Shown in pieces: positions 30,764-43,849 of a DNA stretch of 64,000 nt. The stretch is from Casuarina equisetifolia (lineage: Eukaryota > Streptophyta > Magnoliopsida > Fagales > Casuarinaceae), in assembly GCA_028551475.1 (NCBI GenBank), contig CM052359.1, forward strand, positions 1,260,001-1,324,000, given 5' to 3'. Made by a program: the position numbers and the translations under genes. The stretch's first letter is position 1. The number at the start of each line of letters is the position of its first letter. Below the pieces are notes generated by a model, which did not search any database, was not told where the DNA came from, and saw only the letters and a program-made list of their open reading frames with translations.

Positions 30764-31980
30764 ATGGCAAGTCGAATAACTCGGTCAAGAAGACAGCTGC
30801 CTCAGCAGGAACAACAGTCAAGGGCTAGATGGACAACGTCTCTCACTAAGACACTTGCAGACTTGATGATTGACCAAGTTCAGAAAGGGAATAGACACAA
30901 AAGTTCATTTGGCAAGAAAGCATGGAGATATATATGCGATGAATTTTATAGGAGGACAGGTTTGAAATGGGACAAGGAACAATTGAAGAACAGATATGCC
31001 GTCTTGAGGAGGCAGTATGTTACTGTGAAGTTACTCCTCGATCAAAGTGACTTCAGCTGGGATGCATCCAAAGGGACCATTATAGCCAAGGATGAAGCAT
31101 GGACTGAATATATCAAGGTATGTTGCTTTTACATCTGTTGCTTTTTTACACATGAGATTCTAAACCTGCCTGAAATGGAGGAATTTTCTCTATCCTCTTG
31201 AAATGGCCGACTTCTTGGCCACGACAGGATGCCATTTTTGTTAAAAATTATGGATTGTTTAATGTTCGCTGGGATAAGGCGTGCAACAGTATATAGTTAA
31301 AAGTATATAATTGATCGTGCCATAGAATGATGTTTGAGGCTAAACTTTAGTTTCACTACCAGCGAATAATATTTACTCACATCTAGGTTGGAGTTCCTCC
31401 AAGTTGAGGCGGGAGCTGATAATGCTCTTGTTATCAGGGACATCCTGATGCTGAGTCCTTAAAATACACTGGCTGCCCTATCTACAAGGAGCTTTGCATT
31501 ATATTCTCGGAACCAGCAACAGATGGCGAACATGATCTGTCAGCCGAACATGAGGAAGGAACTCCTTCCATTCCTTGTGCAGAGCCCTTGGGCATGCAGC
31601 AGGAGGAGTTCTCATCAGATTCTGATGAAGTGGATGACATTGCAGATGAACACAACACTAGTCAAGCTACTACACCTTGTGCGACTGGTAATCGCAAAAG
31701 AGGTCGTAAGGGGATTGACGATGCCATTGCAGGAGCTATAATGGAGATGGCAGCTGCTTCAAAGCTAAGAACGGCTGCTATACAGCAATGTAATGCTCGA
31801 TTTACCATAGCTGATTGTATCAGAGAATTGGATGAGATGCAGGGTGTTGATGAACTTGTCTACTTTGCTGCTCTGGATCTGTTCAACAAGCCTAATGCTC
31901 GGGAGATTTTCTTGTCTCTCAAAGGTGAAAAGCGCTTGATTTGGTTGCGTGGTAAGTGTGCCGTTTATCAAGCTCCTTAG
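30764..31980 (+). CDS. Myb/SANT-like DNA-binding domain protein (L10-interacting MYB type)
   Basis: Two exons, 30764-31117 and 31438-31980, total 897 nt, 298 aa. Residues about 24-118 form a Myb/SANT-like domain: ARWTTSLTKTLADL at its start, W-rich positions (KAWRYICDEF, LKWDKEQLKNRY) and the FSWDASKG and AWTEYIK blocks typical of this plant family, related to the trihelix-like domain also found in PIF/Harbinger accessory proteins. The second exon begins GHPDAESLKYTGCPIYKEL, the conserved linker, then an acidic region (SSDSDEVDDIADE), a basic NRKRGRKG patch suggesting nuclear localisation, and a helical C-terminus. I use ATG 30764, right after a splice acceptor, rather than the ATG at 30752 that would lie in the intron. 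Family members bind ribosomal protein L10 in antiviral signalling, but that role here is only inference. Confidence 0.85.
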
Positions 31981-33229
31981 TTTGGCAGAAGAAACAATCC
32001 GTATTTGGTCGGTTCTCTGTTACATATCTGGTGAATAGTAGCTTTTTGTTAGCTATTAGACTTGTACATATTCTAGTTCAGTTTTGATGCTAGGCATTCT
32101 AAACCAGCGTACATTTTAGTGCAGTAGCAATGTCAGGGATTCTAAACCCAAATTCAGCGTGACGCAATGAATTTTGTGTTGGTTCTGAAGTGCAAAATCT
32201 GCAAATGGTCTTTGTTTGAAGTTTTTAACATCTTTCTTCTTTTCCTAGAAACGAAGCATATATATTCCAGCAGACTTTATAACTAGATTTCCCTTGATTT
32301 TAGCTCATATTTGCTCTTTTAACTAGTCAAAATTTGTTTATAAATATATTTGTTTGCATCAGGCTTAAACAATGATAAATCAAACCCTGAAAGGGATCGA
32401 CACACCCGTTGTTAAGAGATTATACAAATCATGCAACAAACATCCATGACAGTTGCATAGTTTGGACAAATGACCCTTATGTCCACATGGATCTGAACAA
32501 ACAATTTATACATCTACAAAATAACGATATATCTTGAAATTTTCTTTATTTAAGGAATTGTGTTAAAAAAACTCATTTTCATCTTAAAAGTCAATTAATA
32601 AAGTGAGTAAGTACAATCATTTTTATCTATACGCATGCAGGTACCCATGCGAAATATCATAACAATTTAGTACTAAACATATTAACACATCCTCTCCCTA
32701 CAATGTTCTTGTTAATGTCACTTTTTTTATCATCTTAGAATTACCTATATTTTTATGGGGTTTTTTTTATTACATATAATATATATATATTTAAAGTCTC
32801 ATGTAATTCGAAATAAACCCAATCGACAAAATTCGATGTAGAAGAACACGTAGTAGATCAAAACAATAACAAACCACGTTAAAACCTTCTTTAGGAGTAG
32901 AAAACTACATATGAGGAACAAAAAAAAAAAAAAACCAAAATAAAAGCAGCCAAACGCTTTCCTATAAGAAGACACAACGAAGGTATAAAAGCCAACTGAA
33001 AACTACGGTGCATTCCAGGACTTTCAGCTTCTGTTCAAACAAACCAGCCGTCCAAATCCAAAGTCTTCACCTTTTCAGTTTGTACATCTTCCAAATGGAT
33101 TTGCAGAGAATCCTGCTCATCTGGCCCTGCAGATCCTCTGGATTTTCCACTTTGTCCGCTCAAAAGCATGCATTTCTGTACAAAAACGACTCCATCACTC
33201 GTTTTTCCTAATCTAAAGTCTACTTCTTC
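31981..33229. other. Intergenic: converging 3' ends
   Basis: The Myb/SANT-like gene (+) and the DUF630/DUF632 gene (-) converge here. The left 300 bases and the right 350 bases are likely 3' untranslated regions. The middle is AT-rich with a short AT run near 32780 and a 16-base A run at 32919-32934. No gene or element was recognised. Confidence 0.55.
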
Positions 33230-36178
33230 TCACGCCATTATCCTCTTCACATCAGGCTCCTCATTAGCGCTCTTGGCTTTGTTGTATACTGATTCAAGTG
33301 CTTCTGTACAAACGCTGGAAAATCCCACTATCGCCTGAAAAACGTGTGGAAATCCCATCTGCAGATTGTTCAGTGTCATCGCCCTTGTTACTCCGACGGA
33401 CTTATCATGCTTGGTTTTCTCCTCCTCTGCCTTCGCTCTCAAGGCTTCCACCTTTGCTCGTTTCTCTGCAACTGGGTCCCTGCCGCCGGTGCTGGCCGAT
33501 TCCGGCATGGAATATGGACCATACTTGGACTCGAGTGATCGAAGCTCAGTTGCCTTCTTCTCAAGATCTTTGAATGCAGATTCCGACCGTTTCTTCTGCT
33601 TGTGTTCGTCTGCTTGTTGAACTACAATACCATGGATTGCTGTTAAGAAGCTTTTGATTCCTTCGGATGCGACCCTGTCTGGGATATGCTCAACCGCAAC
33701 GTGCCAATCTTCGCACAGGGTGTAAATTCTCGATTCCTGAGAAGTTCTGGATAGTGGGTTTTTGTTGATTTGGAAGAGGCTTAGCCGTAGCCAACCCGCG
33801 AGGGACTGGATGTAGTCCCTATGAGCCTTGACCAGGTTGCAGAAGGACTGGTGCCATTGTTGGACCTCAAGCTCAAGCTGGAGAGTTGACTGCCGGTGAA
33901 TCTCAGATGTGGGTTCAGTTGAAGGGATGGTATTGAGGTATTTCAGCTGCTGAACTATGTGGCTCTGGACTTGGTGGCACTCATACATGCTCCTCCACAT
34001 GCACATCAATCTGCAAATACATGTAATCAGTTCTAGAAAAGTTTGAACAGGTTTCAAGACATATCCAGATGCTTATGATGAATTTCACATGCAGAGCTTC
34101 TACTCATCTTTCTACTCATTTCAGGTCCATGATGTGAACAATAATGGCAGATTTAAACAAAGCTCGACTCCGTCTGTTTTCTTTTTCCCACAAAAGCAAA
34201 CAAAAAGCACAAAATAAAACCCCAAAAGCGGTATTACCAGGTTGCTTTTTCTTTCTACACACTGTACTACCAATAGGAATATATTCTGATCCCCAATATC
34301 ATTAGAATTGACTGTCCACTCTGCCATACCAGAGCATGCTCATCTCTCCTATCTTTTACCCATTATTTAAAGCAGAACCCTGATATAAAAATCGTATTCC
34401 CTGAATCTGGATCTGTTAGTATCCACATTTCTGAGGGTAAAAAATTCAGGGAAGAATTCCAAGGTTCTTGCGCTGTTACTGAAGGAATGCTGCAAAAAGA
34501 CTAACCCCTTTACAAGTCCAATGAGTTGTGGGTAGAGCTCGGTTTCCCTTAGTTTGATGATCTCAGTGGATGTGGTCTCTATGGCCTGGGAAGCCACCAT
34601 CATCTGGGATTCCAACTTTTCAACCTCTTTCTTAGTCTTCTCAGTCTTCACATAGTCAGCCCTGTTCAGCTCCAGCTTCCGCAGCTGCTCCGCTCGCTTC
34701 TCATGCTCCATCTTTATGGTCTCAGCAGCCTAACCCCATCATAAAAGAAAAGAAAATGTAAATTCATAATACAACTGGTTTACTTTTTGACTAATCAAAA
34801 GCCGTAAGAACGTAAATATCTTGTGCTCAAGTACCAAAAGCAAAAGGAAGAGTGGAAAATTTTGGTTATATACCCATGTAAACACAGAACTAAAGAGTTC
34901 AAAAGTCCCTGTTCATAACTTAAAGGAACAGCATAGAATGCTGATTTTGTTTTATGTGCTTCTAACTTTATGCTAAGGAAAATTCCATAAGAAGCCCCAC
35001 GAGGGACGCACAGGACCTTCCTTTTGTTTGCTTTTCTGTTAATTGTTTGGTAAATAAGGAGCAAAGTATGGAGAGATTTCGACAAGAAGGCATGGAACTG
35101 AAATCTTTACCTTGACTTCCTCGTACAGCTTCTTTTCCCAAGCATAGAGCCTCTCCACAGTGGAACATTGGCCGTCGCTGACAACACTGCCACCACTTCC
35201 TATCATCTGCTCTCCAAACTTCCCATGGCCGTTTGGTTTTGGACTCAAACCCCATGTCCACAACGATGGACTTAAACTAAATCCATAGTTATGAACTTTT
35301 CCTGCAGCAACCAAAAACACAAGAATGAAACACAAATCAAGAACAGGCTGAAAGAAAAGAAACCTCTTTGATTACTGCAAAATGCAGCAGAAACCAGATA
35401 ACAGAAAGACCTGTAATCTTGAGTAAATTCAAGAAAATCAGACACCCAGTTTGAGAAAACATATAAAAACCAAGAAAAGAAAAAAGAAGCCCTAACCTTC
35501 TTTACTGCTCTGGCTAAAAAAGGTGGAGCTTGAGACTTCCAAGAGCGCTGAAACCTGGCCACCAGCCTCGGCAGCCTTGAGAAAGTACTCATCAAGCTCC
35601 TTCACAATCTCGACGAGATCTTTGCCATTCCTGACCACCACCATAGCAAGCTCACTCGTGGTGGAGGTGGTAACAGTCTCCTTCGAAAACCCACTGACCA
35701 CGGACCGCTGCGGCGTGGCGCTCGCCGGGACCACCGTCGGCGCAAGCTCCGAGGCATCCTCCCACTCCTCCTCCGTGACAGACCTCGACAACGACGGCTG
35801 CACAAACGGGTCCCAGAAATCCCACGACGAAGACGACACCGGCGGCGGCGGAGGCGGCGGGAGCGCCGGGGAGGCCGAAACCGACGTCCAAGTGTCAGAA
35901 CTGGGGCTCATTGGCGGCGGCGGAGGAGGCGGAGGTGGGGTTTGCGGCGCCGGCAGCGGATGCAAATGATGCTGATGATGATGTTGGTAGTGGAGATTCG
36001 CCTCCACATTGGCGAACTGCAACAACGCCGACCCAGTACTCCTAAGAGAGCGGAGATACATCGTGTGCGCCGCCGAGAAAGCCTGCCGGGACTTCACCAG
36101 CTGCTTCATGTACTTCCTTCTCGCCTTGCATCTCGACACGATCTCTTCCCTCTCTATCGTCGAGTAACAGCACCCCAT
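33230..36178 (-). CDS. DUF630/DUF632 protein (NRG2 / APSR1-like), N-myristoylation signal
   Basis: Plant-specific family including NITRATE REGULATORY GENE2 and ALTERED PHOSPHATE STARVATION RESPONSE 1; molecular activity is unknown. Four exons in transcription order: 36178-35497, 35301-35111, 34729-34506, 34010-33230; total 1878 nt, 625 aa. The N-terminus MGCCYS has Gly2 followed by Cys3/Cys4, a classical myristoylation/palmitoylation signal, and starts the DUF630 region (about 1-60). A His-rich stretch and two polyproline runs follow (about 63-115). DUF632 occupies roughly residues 205 to 600, with a Lys/Glu-rich coiled coil at about 298-340 and YECHQVQ in exon 4. The third intron uses a GTTAGT donor, needed for phase. 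Members range to ~800 aa, so this is a shorter one. The GC-rich DNA of exon 1 (35850-35960) gives spurious long antisense frames. Confidence 0.9.
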
Positions 36179-39100
36179 ATCAGTCTCTTCCTCCGATCTC
36201 TGGCTTCAACCAGATCAACTTTAAAGCTAAAGCAAGCTCCTTTTCAAGGAGATAAGAACGTTGTTGCTTTGCTCCTAGAAGCTACTCCATTTCACGTAGA
36301 TTTTGCTTTGCTTCTGTACAATCAGTCGGTCCAAAGTGAACCTCTTTCCATTTTGTACCACAAGCTAGAAAAGAGTAAAGATGGAGCCGCTTGGAAGAGG
36401 AAGCGGTGGAGGAACTGTAGAGAAGGACGCAACAGCTTTGAGAAGTGGCAGGGGACAAGCACCCTTGGGGCAGAGAGCTTGGAGTTTTATATTCCACCTC
36501 CGTTTTGGCCTTAAACGACACCGTAATGCGCGCTGTGATTCGAGCGCGTAACATGCAGACCACATACGACAGAAGTGTTTATTAGGTGGAGGGTCGGGTG
36601 CTGTCCGGACGCCGAAGCTCCGTGGGGGGCATTTTAGTAACTTGATATTTCAACGGCCGTTTGTCTTGAGAAACGTTTCGGATGGCTGCCTAGCATGGTT
36701 CACTGATAATGTTTGGAAAGTTGCACTTCACTTTTGTTTCTCGGGTTCCCTCGTGTTGTTGTACGGACGTCAAACTTGTTTCGTCAGGATCCGGTGTGGC
36801 AAAACTTTGGAAAGATCATATAAGCTTAGAAATACATATTCATTTTTAATTAAATATATACACTTATATCTTAATAATATAAAATTAGATATTTATACTA
36901 TTAATACATCTTATCATTATAATAGTTTCACCTTACTATCTTAACCTTAAATTTTGATTATATGTTCAAAATTTTATTTTCATTTTAAAATATAATTCGC
37001 AGAGTAGAGAAATACATTAATATTTAAGTAACCACGTACATTTATACTTTAGTAATATAAAATTAATCATCCATATTGTCATATATTGAAAATAATATAA
37101 GGTAAGTTCATTTTGTTTATTTTTCACTTAGGAGATATTTAGATATATAGAAAAAGATATATCCATATATTGTTAATTCTACTTTTAAATGGGGTTTAAC
37201 TTCCTAATATGTTTGGAGAGTGGGTGAAGTAAGCCATTTTGATGACCAATTTTCATTCTCCTAGCTTGGTATTGAAAATGATATGCATTTTATGATACTT
37301 AAATCCTTTCTTGATAATTTTTATGTATACAAATTGATATTTTTTTTAAATAAATAAAATGATATTAGAGTGATGAAGTGCACCACACCTTTATTTATTA
37401 AAAAAAAACAACATTTAATGAAAAAGATACTATTTTTTTTTTATTTCACTCTACTTCAATTATTGTCCTAGTATCCTTTACATATTAAACAATCGTCTTA
37501 AAATTAGTATCCTTTACATATTTTTTAAAAAAACTTTCTAATATAATATTTAGTAGGAAAGATGCTTCAAATTTTTTATGAAAAAGGCTGAGTCAAAGTG
37601 ACTAAGCACGTTCATTCAGAAGGGTCTAAATTATTGCCTGGTTAATTAATGTCGCTGATGGTGTTGGAAAATCACACATTCTCGTTTGTTTCTCGGGTCT
37701 TTTCACGTCGTTCCACGATCACGTGGGGAGCTTTTGTCGTGAATCATTCCTTAGTAGTGGGGTTCTTACAAAAGTTTAGAAATAAGACAAAGATAATGTG
37801 GTACCAGAAGGTCTGGTTAGTTGAAATGCCAAAGAAAACAGGAAGAATATGCAGAAAACGGTGTGATTCCATGGGATCGCATTCTGTACCTCAGCCTTGG
37901 GAATTAACGTTCGGTAACAATTATGATTAAAAAAAAAACAGTTGAATTGTGTGTTTAGTTAAATGTACTTTATGATGCATGTCCAAATCCATATTGCAGT
38001 GAGAGGGTGTTTTATAGCATGAATGTCCAAATTCCTACATTCCTAAGGTGTGGCCTAGTTAAATATAATTATTTTTTAAAATTTTTGAGCTTGTTTTTGA
38101 GGTGGACTTGCTTTTCTTATATAATATTAAAGTTTAAATTTTTCTTAACATAAATAAATTTTGGTAAGTTTGACCAATATAAAGTAGCGTTGTAGTGTGA
38201 ATATTTAAATCCATAATGTATTGAGAGACTATAATATGGTATAAATGTTTAGTCTCATATTACGTGGAAATGTATAATTAATTTAATATATTAATTTGTT
38301 GTGTTATTTATATTTGAACGTTTTTCTTTCTTTTATAAGTTAGTTTAAAAGGGTTGATTCTAATGACGTTAGCTAATCCTTTTAAACTGAGGATAAAATT
38401 ATCATTCTATTTGTATTATTAATTTTCATTTCGTAATCAATACCATCCAATTTAAAAGGACAAGAGAAAAGAGGTAACGTAGGTCTTGGACCTTTTTTTT
38501 TTATGGTCCAACAAGCCTTTTTAGCGGCCCTGGCCTTTTCTGCCGGCATTTGAGAATGCACAATGGGCTTTTTCCTTAGACCTACCTCTGCCTTCCAACT
38601 TGGGTTTCATCTATGGGCTATTATTTTCTCTTTTTATTCTATGCATCCTTCTATCTTTTCGGACTACATATTTGGGCTTCCCAAATGATTTTCACAATTT
38701 TTTTCTAATGCGAATTCCATCTATTAAATTCTATAAACTTATACCATATTTTTTATTATAAATATTCCAATCTCTTAAAGTTATCTTTATAACACTATAG
38801 AGAAATTTTTTTGAACCATTTAAATTTTAGAAACTGTTGATAATTTTTTGTATGTAATCTAAAACACCAATACTATTTTTCCACCCACTCATATTTATGA
38901 TTTCTCACAATAGTTCCATACACGTATATGAAAAGTATATGGAAATCCAACATGTCTAATATTACTAATGTATTGGTATTGTACTTTTTATATGTGTATG
39001 CGTTTTTATTTCGTATGGGCCAATTTTAAGAAAAATGTAAGCATTAGAGTTTTTGTTTTGAGTCAAATACCTTTTGGCTGATGAACTATATCCCCATGGA

Positions 39101-39736
39101 ATATATTTATTCAAGCTTAGGATACAATAAATTTGATATGTCTTACATTGTTAATATGCTGACTAGTTAGACTCCATATATATAGATACTCCTTATCCTA
39201 CAAGTCAATTTTAGGACATAAGTCTTTTAATATAATATAAGAGTCTATGTTTAGAGTCAAATACTAATTTGTTGCATAAATTCTTATTTCTTAAAAATTC
39301 ATTTTAAAAAAAGAACCGAGGCTTTTGACATAACTAAAATTAACATTTGTTACTTAATTGTTATAATCATCGTACTTTACATGCTAATCACAATAATAAT
39401 GTACTTGATTTCTTGAATCATTAGAATAAAAAATTCCTTCCAGTGTAATATAACAGTATAAGCATATAAATTGCTTAGAAACTGAGTGATTCTTTCCATA
39501 CACGGGGTTGAAGGCATTGCTTCATTTCCATGTCTTCGTTATCCTCTAAACCTTTTCAAATACTGGAAGTCTCCTTTCCCTCCATTGTCAGCAAATCCAA
39601 TCCTTTTCCTGTCTTCTCTGCCAAAACCTCCGTGCATATCAACGACGAACCAAAAAGATAATTCCTTCGTGTTTGTTCTCTACGTTTTCTTCCACTCTTT
39701 TCCTTCGTTGAGAGCAAACAAGCTTGCTCTCCTCCC
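36179..39736. other. Intergenic: divergent promoters and AT-rich DNA
   Basis: The DUF630/632 gene and the peroxidase gene are transcribed away from each other, so both promoters lie here. 36179-36560 is GC-balanced and pyrimidine-rich, fitting the leader and promoter of the minus-strand gene. 36820-39300 is very AT-rich. Two weakly similar stretches occur at about 36830-36950 and 37010-37090. From about 39340 to 39600 the sequence resembles one copy of the upstream unit found three times before the second peroxidase copy, here interrupted by about 100 extra bases. Confidence 0.6.
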
Positions 39737-42700
39737 ATGGCGGCACCGAGAGTAGACGCAGAGTACCTGAAGGAGATCGAAAAGGCTCGCCGAGACCTTC
39801 GCTCTCTCATCTCCAGCAGGAGCTGCGCTCCTATCATGCTCCGTTTAGCGTAAGATGCTTCTCTTTTCTCTTTCACTTTCTCAGTTTTGTTTTCTGTGCT
39901 CACAGCTTAAATCTACGTTTGGTACCCACGAAAGCTACGGGAAAAGAATGGAAAGCAACCCTTTTTTTATACGAATCTGATGTTTCTTGTCGCTATAGTC
40001 TCGGCAAATTGTAAATTTTTTTTCTTTTCTTTTCTCGTCACATTTGCTTTCCGACCAACTTTCCTGCACTTTGATGCTCTATTGTTCGCTGGCTATTCTA
40101 GTTTTCTTTTGACTTTTGATCTCATTATCTCGATGCTATGTTGGAAAAATCCTTATGATTCGAGCATAAATACGCACAAAGATGTATCTTTTATACACGA
40201 ATCCTTAAAAAGAAATTTGTGTATAAAAAGGAGTTCAGATTAAAATATTGATTATGTAAAATATTCATTTACGTTGGTTTCAATGATTGCGAGAATAAAA
40301 GCCCAGCAACTATTATTCTAAGGACATGAAGTGCTTATGGGTTAAAAAAATGCATAAAATTGATTTTTGGCAGGCGTAAATGATTTGTGCTTAAATATGC
40401 ACAAAGGTGTACCTTTGTTACAGAATCCCTAAAAAGAAATTTGGGTAGAAAAAGGAGTTGAGATTAAAATATTGATGATGTAAAATCTTCATTTACGTTG
40501 GTTTCAATGATTGTGAGAATATAAGCCTAGCAACTATTATTCTGAGGACATGAAGTGCTTATGGGTTCAAAAAATGCATGAAATTGATTCTTGGCAGGTG
40601 GCACGATGCTGGAACTTATGACGCCAAAACAAAGACGGGTGGTCCTAATGGCTCTATCAGGAATCCGGAGGAGTTAATGCATAGTGCAAATGCTGGTTTG
40701 GAAAACGCAGTTAGATTCTGTGGTAAGCTTTTACTTCATACTCCTAAAACAGTCGTTGTTTTCAATTTATTAGTAGTTTAGTGGAGTCATTAGTGGCTTA
40801 AGTGTCATATGCCCAACTCGTTGGGACGTCTTCCTATATTGGGAAGGGAGAAAGAGAGTTTTTGACTATATAAAAAAACTTGAGTATTCTACCTAGTGGG
40901 TCAACCTATTATTCTACCTATTGGGTCAACTTTTTGTGTTGGAATCTAAGTCCAGATACATGGTATTAGAACTAACTCATAATTCACCTAATATCTTGCC
41001 TTGCGCCCCTTATTGTGGCATTGGAGGCAGAGTTCACTTGCCATGGATTTGAGAATTCTTGACTATATAAGAGAGTTTGGCTTTTTCACTCATTGAATTG
41101 ACCTTTTTTTTTAAGAATCCAAGTCCATGACATAAAGGCATTCTTTATCTAAAAAGTGTCAGATTCAACACTCATTTGCGACATTTTTTTAAAGTAATCA
41201 TTATAATATCTAAAGCATTGTTTGTTTTCTTGATTTCAGAAGAAGTGAAGGCAAGACACCCAAAAATTACATATGCTGATCTTTTCCAGGTGATTGTTTA
41301 GTTTTTGGGAGCACAATGTTTGTTCTTAGAAATGTTCACATCTAACATATGAGGATGGCAACATAGAATAACAACTTACCTTTTGCAAGTAGCACTTTTG
41401 AAGGAGGCCTCATGCTTATGGTATTGTTAGTTGTAAAAGTTCATTAGTTTTCATGAGATGAATAGTCAAATTCCTTCTTATAAAACACAATTGAACAGGT
41501 TTTTCACAATTCTACAGTAAAAGGAAAAATGTATTTGGAAATAATAGGAGCTTTACATTCTTTATATCTTGACATGACATTTTACTTATATGTAGGGTGT
41601 TCCTTTTTTTTAACTAATTGATTTTAAAAGAGAATTAGACCTCTTGGTAAGATTTTACAACTAAGTTTAAATTTCCTTTCATTTGTCAAATTGGGTCCCT
41701 TTGTAAATCTCATATGCTTAGGCAAGGGGACATATTGAAATTATATGAGTTTTGTATCTTGCCATAATATAGCTTTATATGTAGAAGTATCATCCATTCT
41801 TAGTGACCAATTTAAAAGAGGATTGAACCTTCTAACAAAATTTTTCTGGTCATTGCAAATGTTTATCCTCACCACAACAACAACTAATGTTAAGGTTGAA
41901 GTACTTTGGATACTTTTTGTAAGTGTAAAGAAGCCATTCTCACCTCAAAAGCTAGCTAAAAATTCTAATTCATATGTTAACAACGTATGATTGGACATTC
42001 TAGTATGTTTCTCGCACACCTCTTAGCCTGGTCTTTTCATCTCGTGAAGGGTTCATTCATCCGGAGAACAAAATTTCAGAATCAGAATGTATTTGCTAGT
42101 TTTTCATGAAACTTAGGGTCATTAAGCTATGTTGACAACAAAGTTAGCAGCTTACTCTAGATAATCTTTCAGAGTTTATGGATAAAATTTACTTAGATTA
42201 TTTGTCTTTTTAGCTTGCTGGCGTTGTTGCTGTCGAGGTTACTGGAGGCCCCTCTATTGACTTTGTTCCAGGCAGAAAGGATTCATTACAATCTCCTGAA
42301 GAAGGGCGCCTTCCAGATGGCAAACAAGGTATGCCATTTAGCAAGTAGCCCTATTTCTTTGTTCCATGAATGAGAAACGAAGCATAACATGTCCTAGAAT
42401 GTTCTGCATTATTTGTAATGCAAAATTTTCGCTTTCAACACTTTTATGCATACTAAGAATAACTTTGGCTCAAGGTTGAATGGATAGAATGAGAACTCCT
42501 CCACATGTCTAAACATATTTAAATAACTTAAAATTAAATGGATGTTGAAATAGATCAATTTGGACTTTGATAACATATTAAAAATAAATTTATTTTCTAA
42601 CTTAAAATTTAGCTCATAAGTTCATGAAATATTTTTATATTTAAATATTATTTAATTATTATATCTTTTTAATGCAAAACTTCCATCTCATAATTTAGAT

Positions 42701-43849
42701 ATAGTAAATATAATTCTATAAATAATTTAAGTGGACGATCTCTTCTATATATCTATATAAACACTTATATATTGTTTCAATGTTTGTTTTAATAAGGAAA
42801 TGAGGATGAAATCCGATACCATCTTGTTTGCAGGTGCACAGCATTTAAGGGACGTCTTTTACCGGATGGGTCTATCAGATAAGGACATTGTGGCATTGTC
42901 TGGGGGTCACACCTTGGTAACTTTCTCGAAAGATTCAACTACATGGAAAAGTTCGCCCCTGTACACAAAACCTTCACATAATATGCCCTTCATTTTGCTT
43001 GTTTAGGGAAAGGCACACAAGGAGAGATCGGGATTCGAAAGCCTTCCTTGGACAACTGATCCTTTGAAGTTTGATAACTCATATTTTGTGTGAGAATCAA
43101 TACTAGCTTTATTTTAGTAGTTGGAGATTATAAGATCTTTATATCAATTATTGGGAGATTAGGTGACTGTGTAAGAAAAAAAAAATAAAAATAGAAGACA
43201 TGGAAGTTTTATGTGGTCTTGGATAAACCATCTACAGTTTTATAAGAGCAATAATTTTCGCTATTTTAGGATTCTCATATACTAAGAAATCTTCATTAAA
43301 TTTCTTCTATAAGGTATAGATGAAAATTTTCAAAGTTATATACTTAGAGATTATTTGGGAGATGCTATAATTGACGAAAGGACTAATAACTGACAAAAAA
43401 AAGTAAAAATTAACTACTCCTATTATATTCAATTTTCATTGCATATCTTATATGATTGATAAATTAGGGAGCTCATGAAAGGAGATTCAGAGGGATTATT
43501 GAAGCTTCCTACTGACAAGGCATTAATTGAAGATCCTAAGTTTCACCAATATGTTGCCTTATATGCAAAGGTAATATGGTTTACGCTTATTCATAAGATA
43601 TGACATGTTTTGGATATCCAAAAATATCTTCTAATAAATTTCTTGCCATTTAAATTGTAGAGTGAGGATGCTTTCTTCAAAGATTATGCAAAATCACATA
43701 AAAAATTGTCAGAACTTGGCTTCATTCCACCTCTTTCAGCCCTAAAGGGAGTTGCTAGAAGCAGTAATATATTGCAACATAGTGCTGTAGGAGTTGTGGT
43801 TGCTATTGTTCTTGTTATCTTTATTTATTTGTATGAAATTCTCTCATAA
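39737..43849 (+). CDS. Ascorbate peroxidase, peroxisomal-membrane (APX3) type, C-terminus shortened
   Basis: Class I haem peroxidase that reduces hydrogen peroxide with ascorbate. Eight exons: 39737-39849, 40598-40722, 41240-41289, 42214-42328, 42834-42916, 43007-43089, 43468-43570, 43661-43849; total 861 nt, 286 aa, as in the APX3 group. Key residues are present: distal Arg36, Trp39, His40 (LRLAWHDAGT), proximal His160 (SGGHTLGKAH), Trp177 and Asp206, matching pea Arg38, Trp41, His42, His163, Trp179 and Asp208. A hydrophobic segment at about 266-282 is the expected membrane anchor. The protein then ends at YEILS, whereas family members continue with a basic cluster needed for peroxisomal sorting. 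The exon 8 copy at 61376-61651 reads on past this point. Introns are GT-AG. Intron 1 contains a tandem duplication. Probably expressed, but its targeting is doubtful. Confidence 0.88.
40155..40597 (+). repeat. Tandem duplication of about 220 bases at the end of APX intron 1
   Basis: Unit 1 (about 40155-40373) and unit 2 (about 40381-40597) align over their lengths by eye, sharing long blocks such as GCAACTATTATTCT and GACATGAAGTGCTTATGGGTT. Unit 2 ends with the true acceptor TTGGCAG before exon 2. Unit 1 ends with the same TTGGCAG followed by GCGTAAAT, a decoy acceptor without coding sequence behind it. Confidence 0.85.

Noticed and set aside
35523-35969. Plus-strand frame of 148 codons with polyglycine
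   Set aside because: Antisense shadow of the proline-rich exon 1 of the DUF630/632 gene; GC-rich repeats remove stops in all frames.
35942-36514. Plus-strand frame of 190 codons at the DUF630/632 start
   Set aside because: Antisense to the coding exon and leader; low-complexity Met/Arg-rich start and no recognisable domain.
42800-43006. Separate 68-codon peroxidase-like frame
   Set aside because: It is exon 5 of the APX gene read through the following intron; the same applies to 56198-56560 in the pseudogene.
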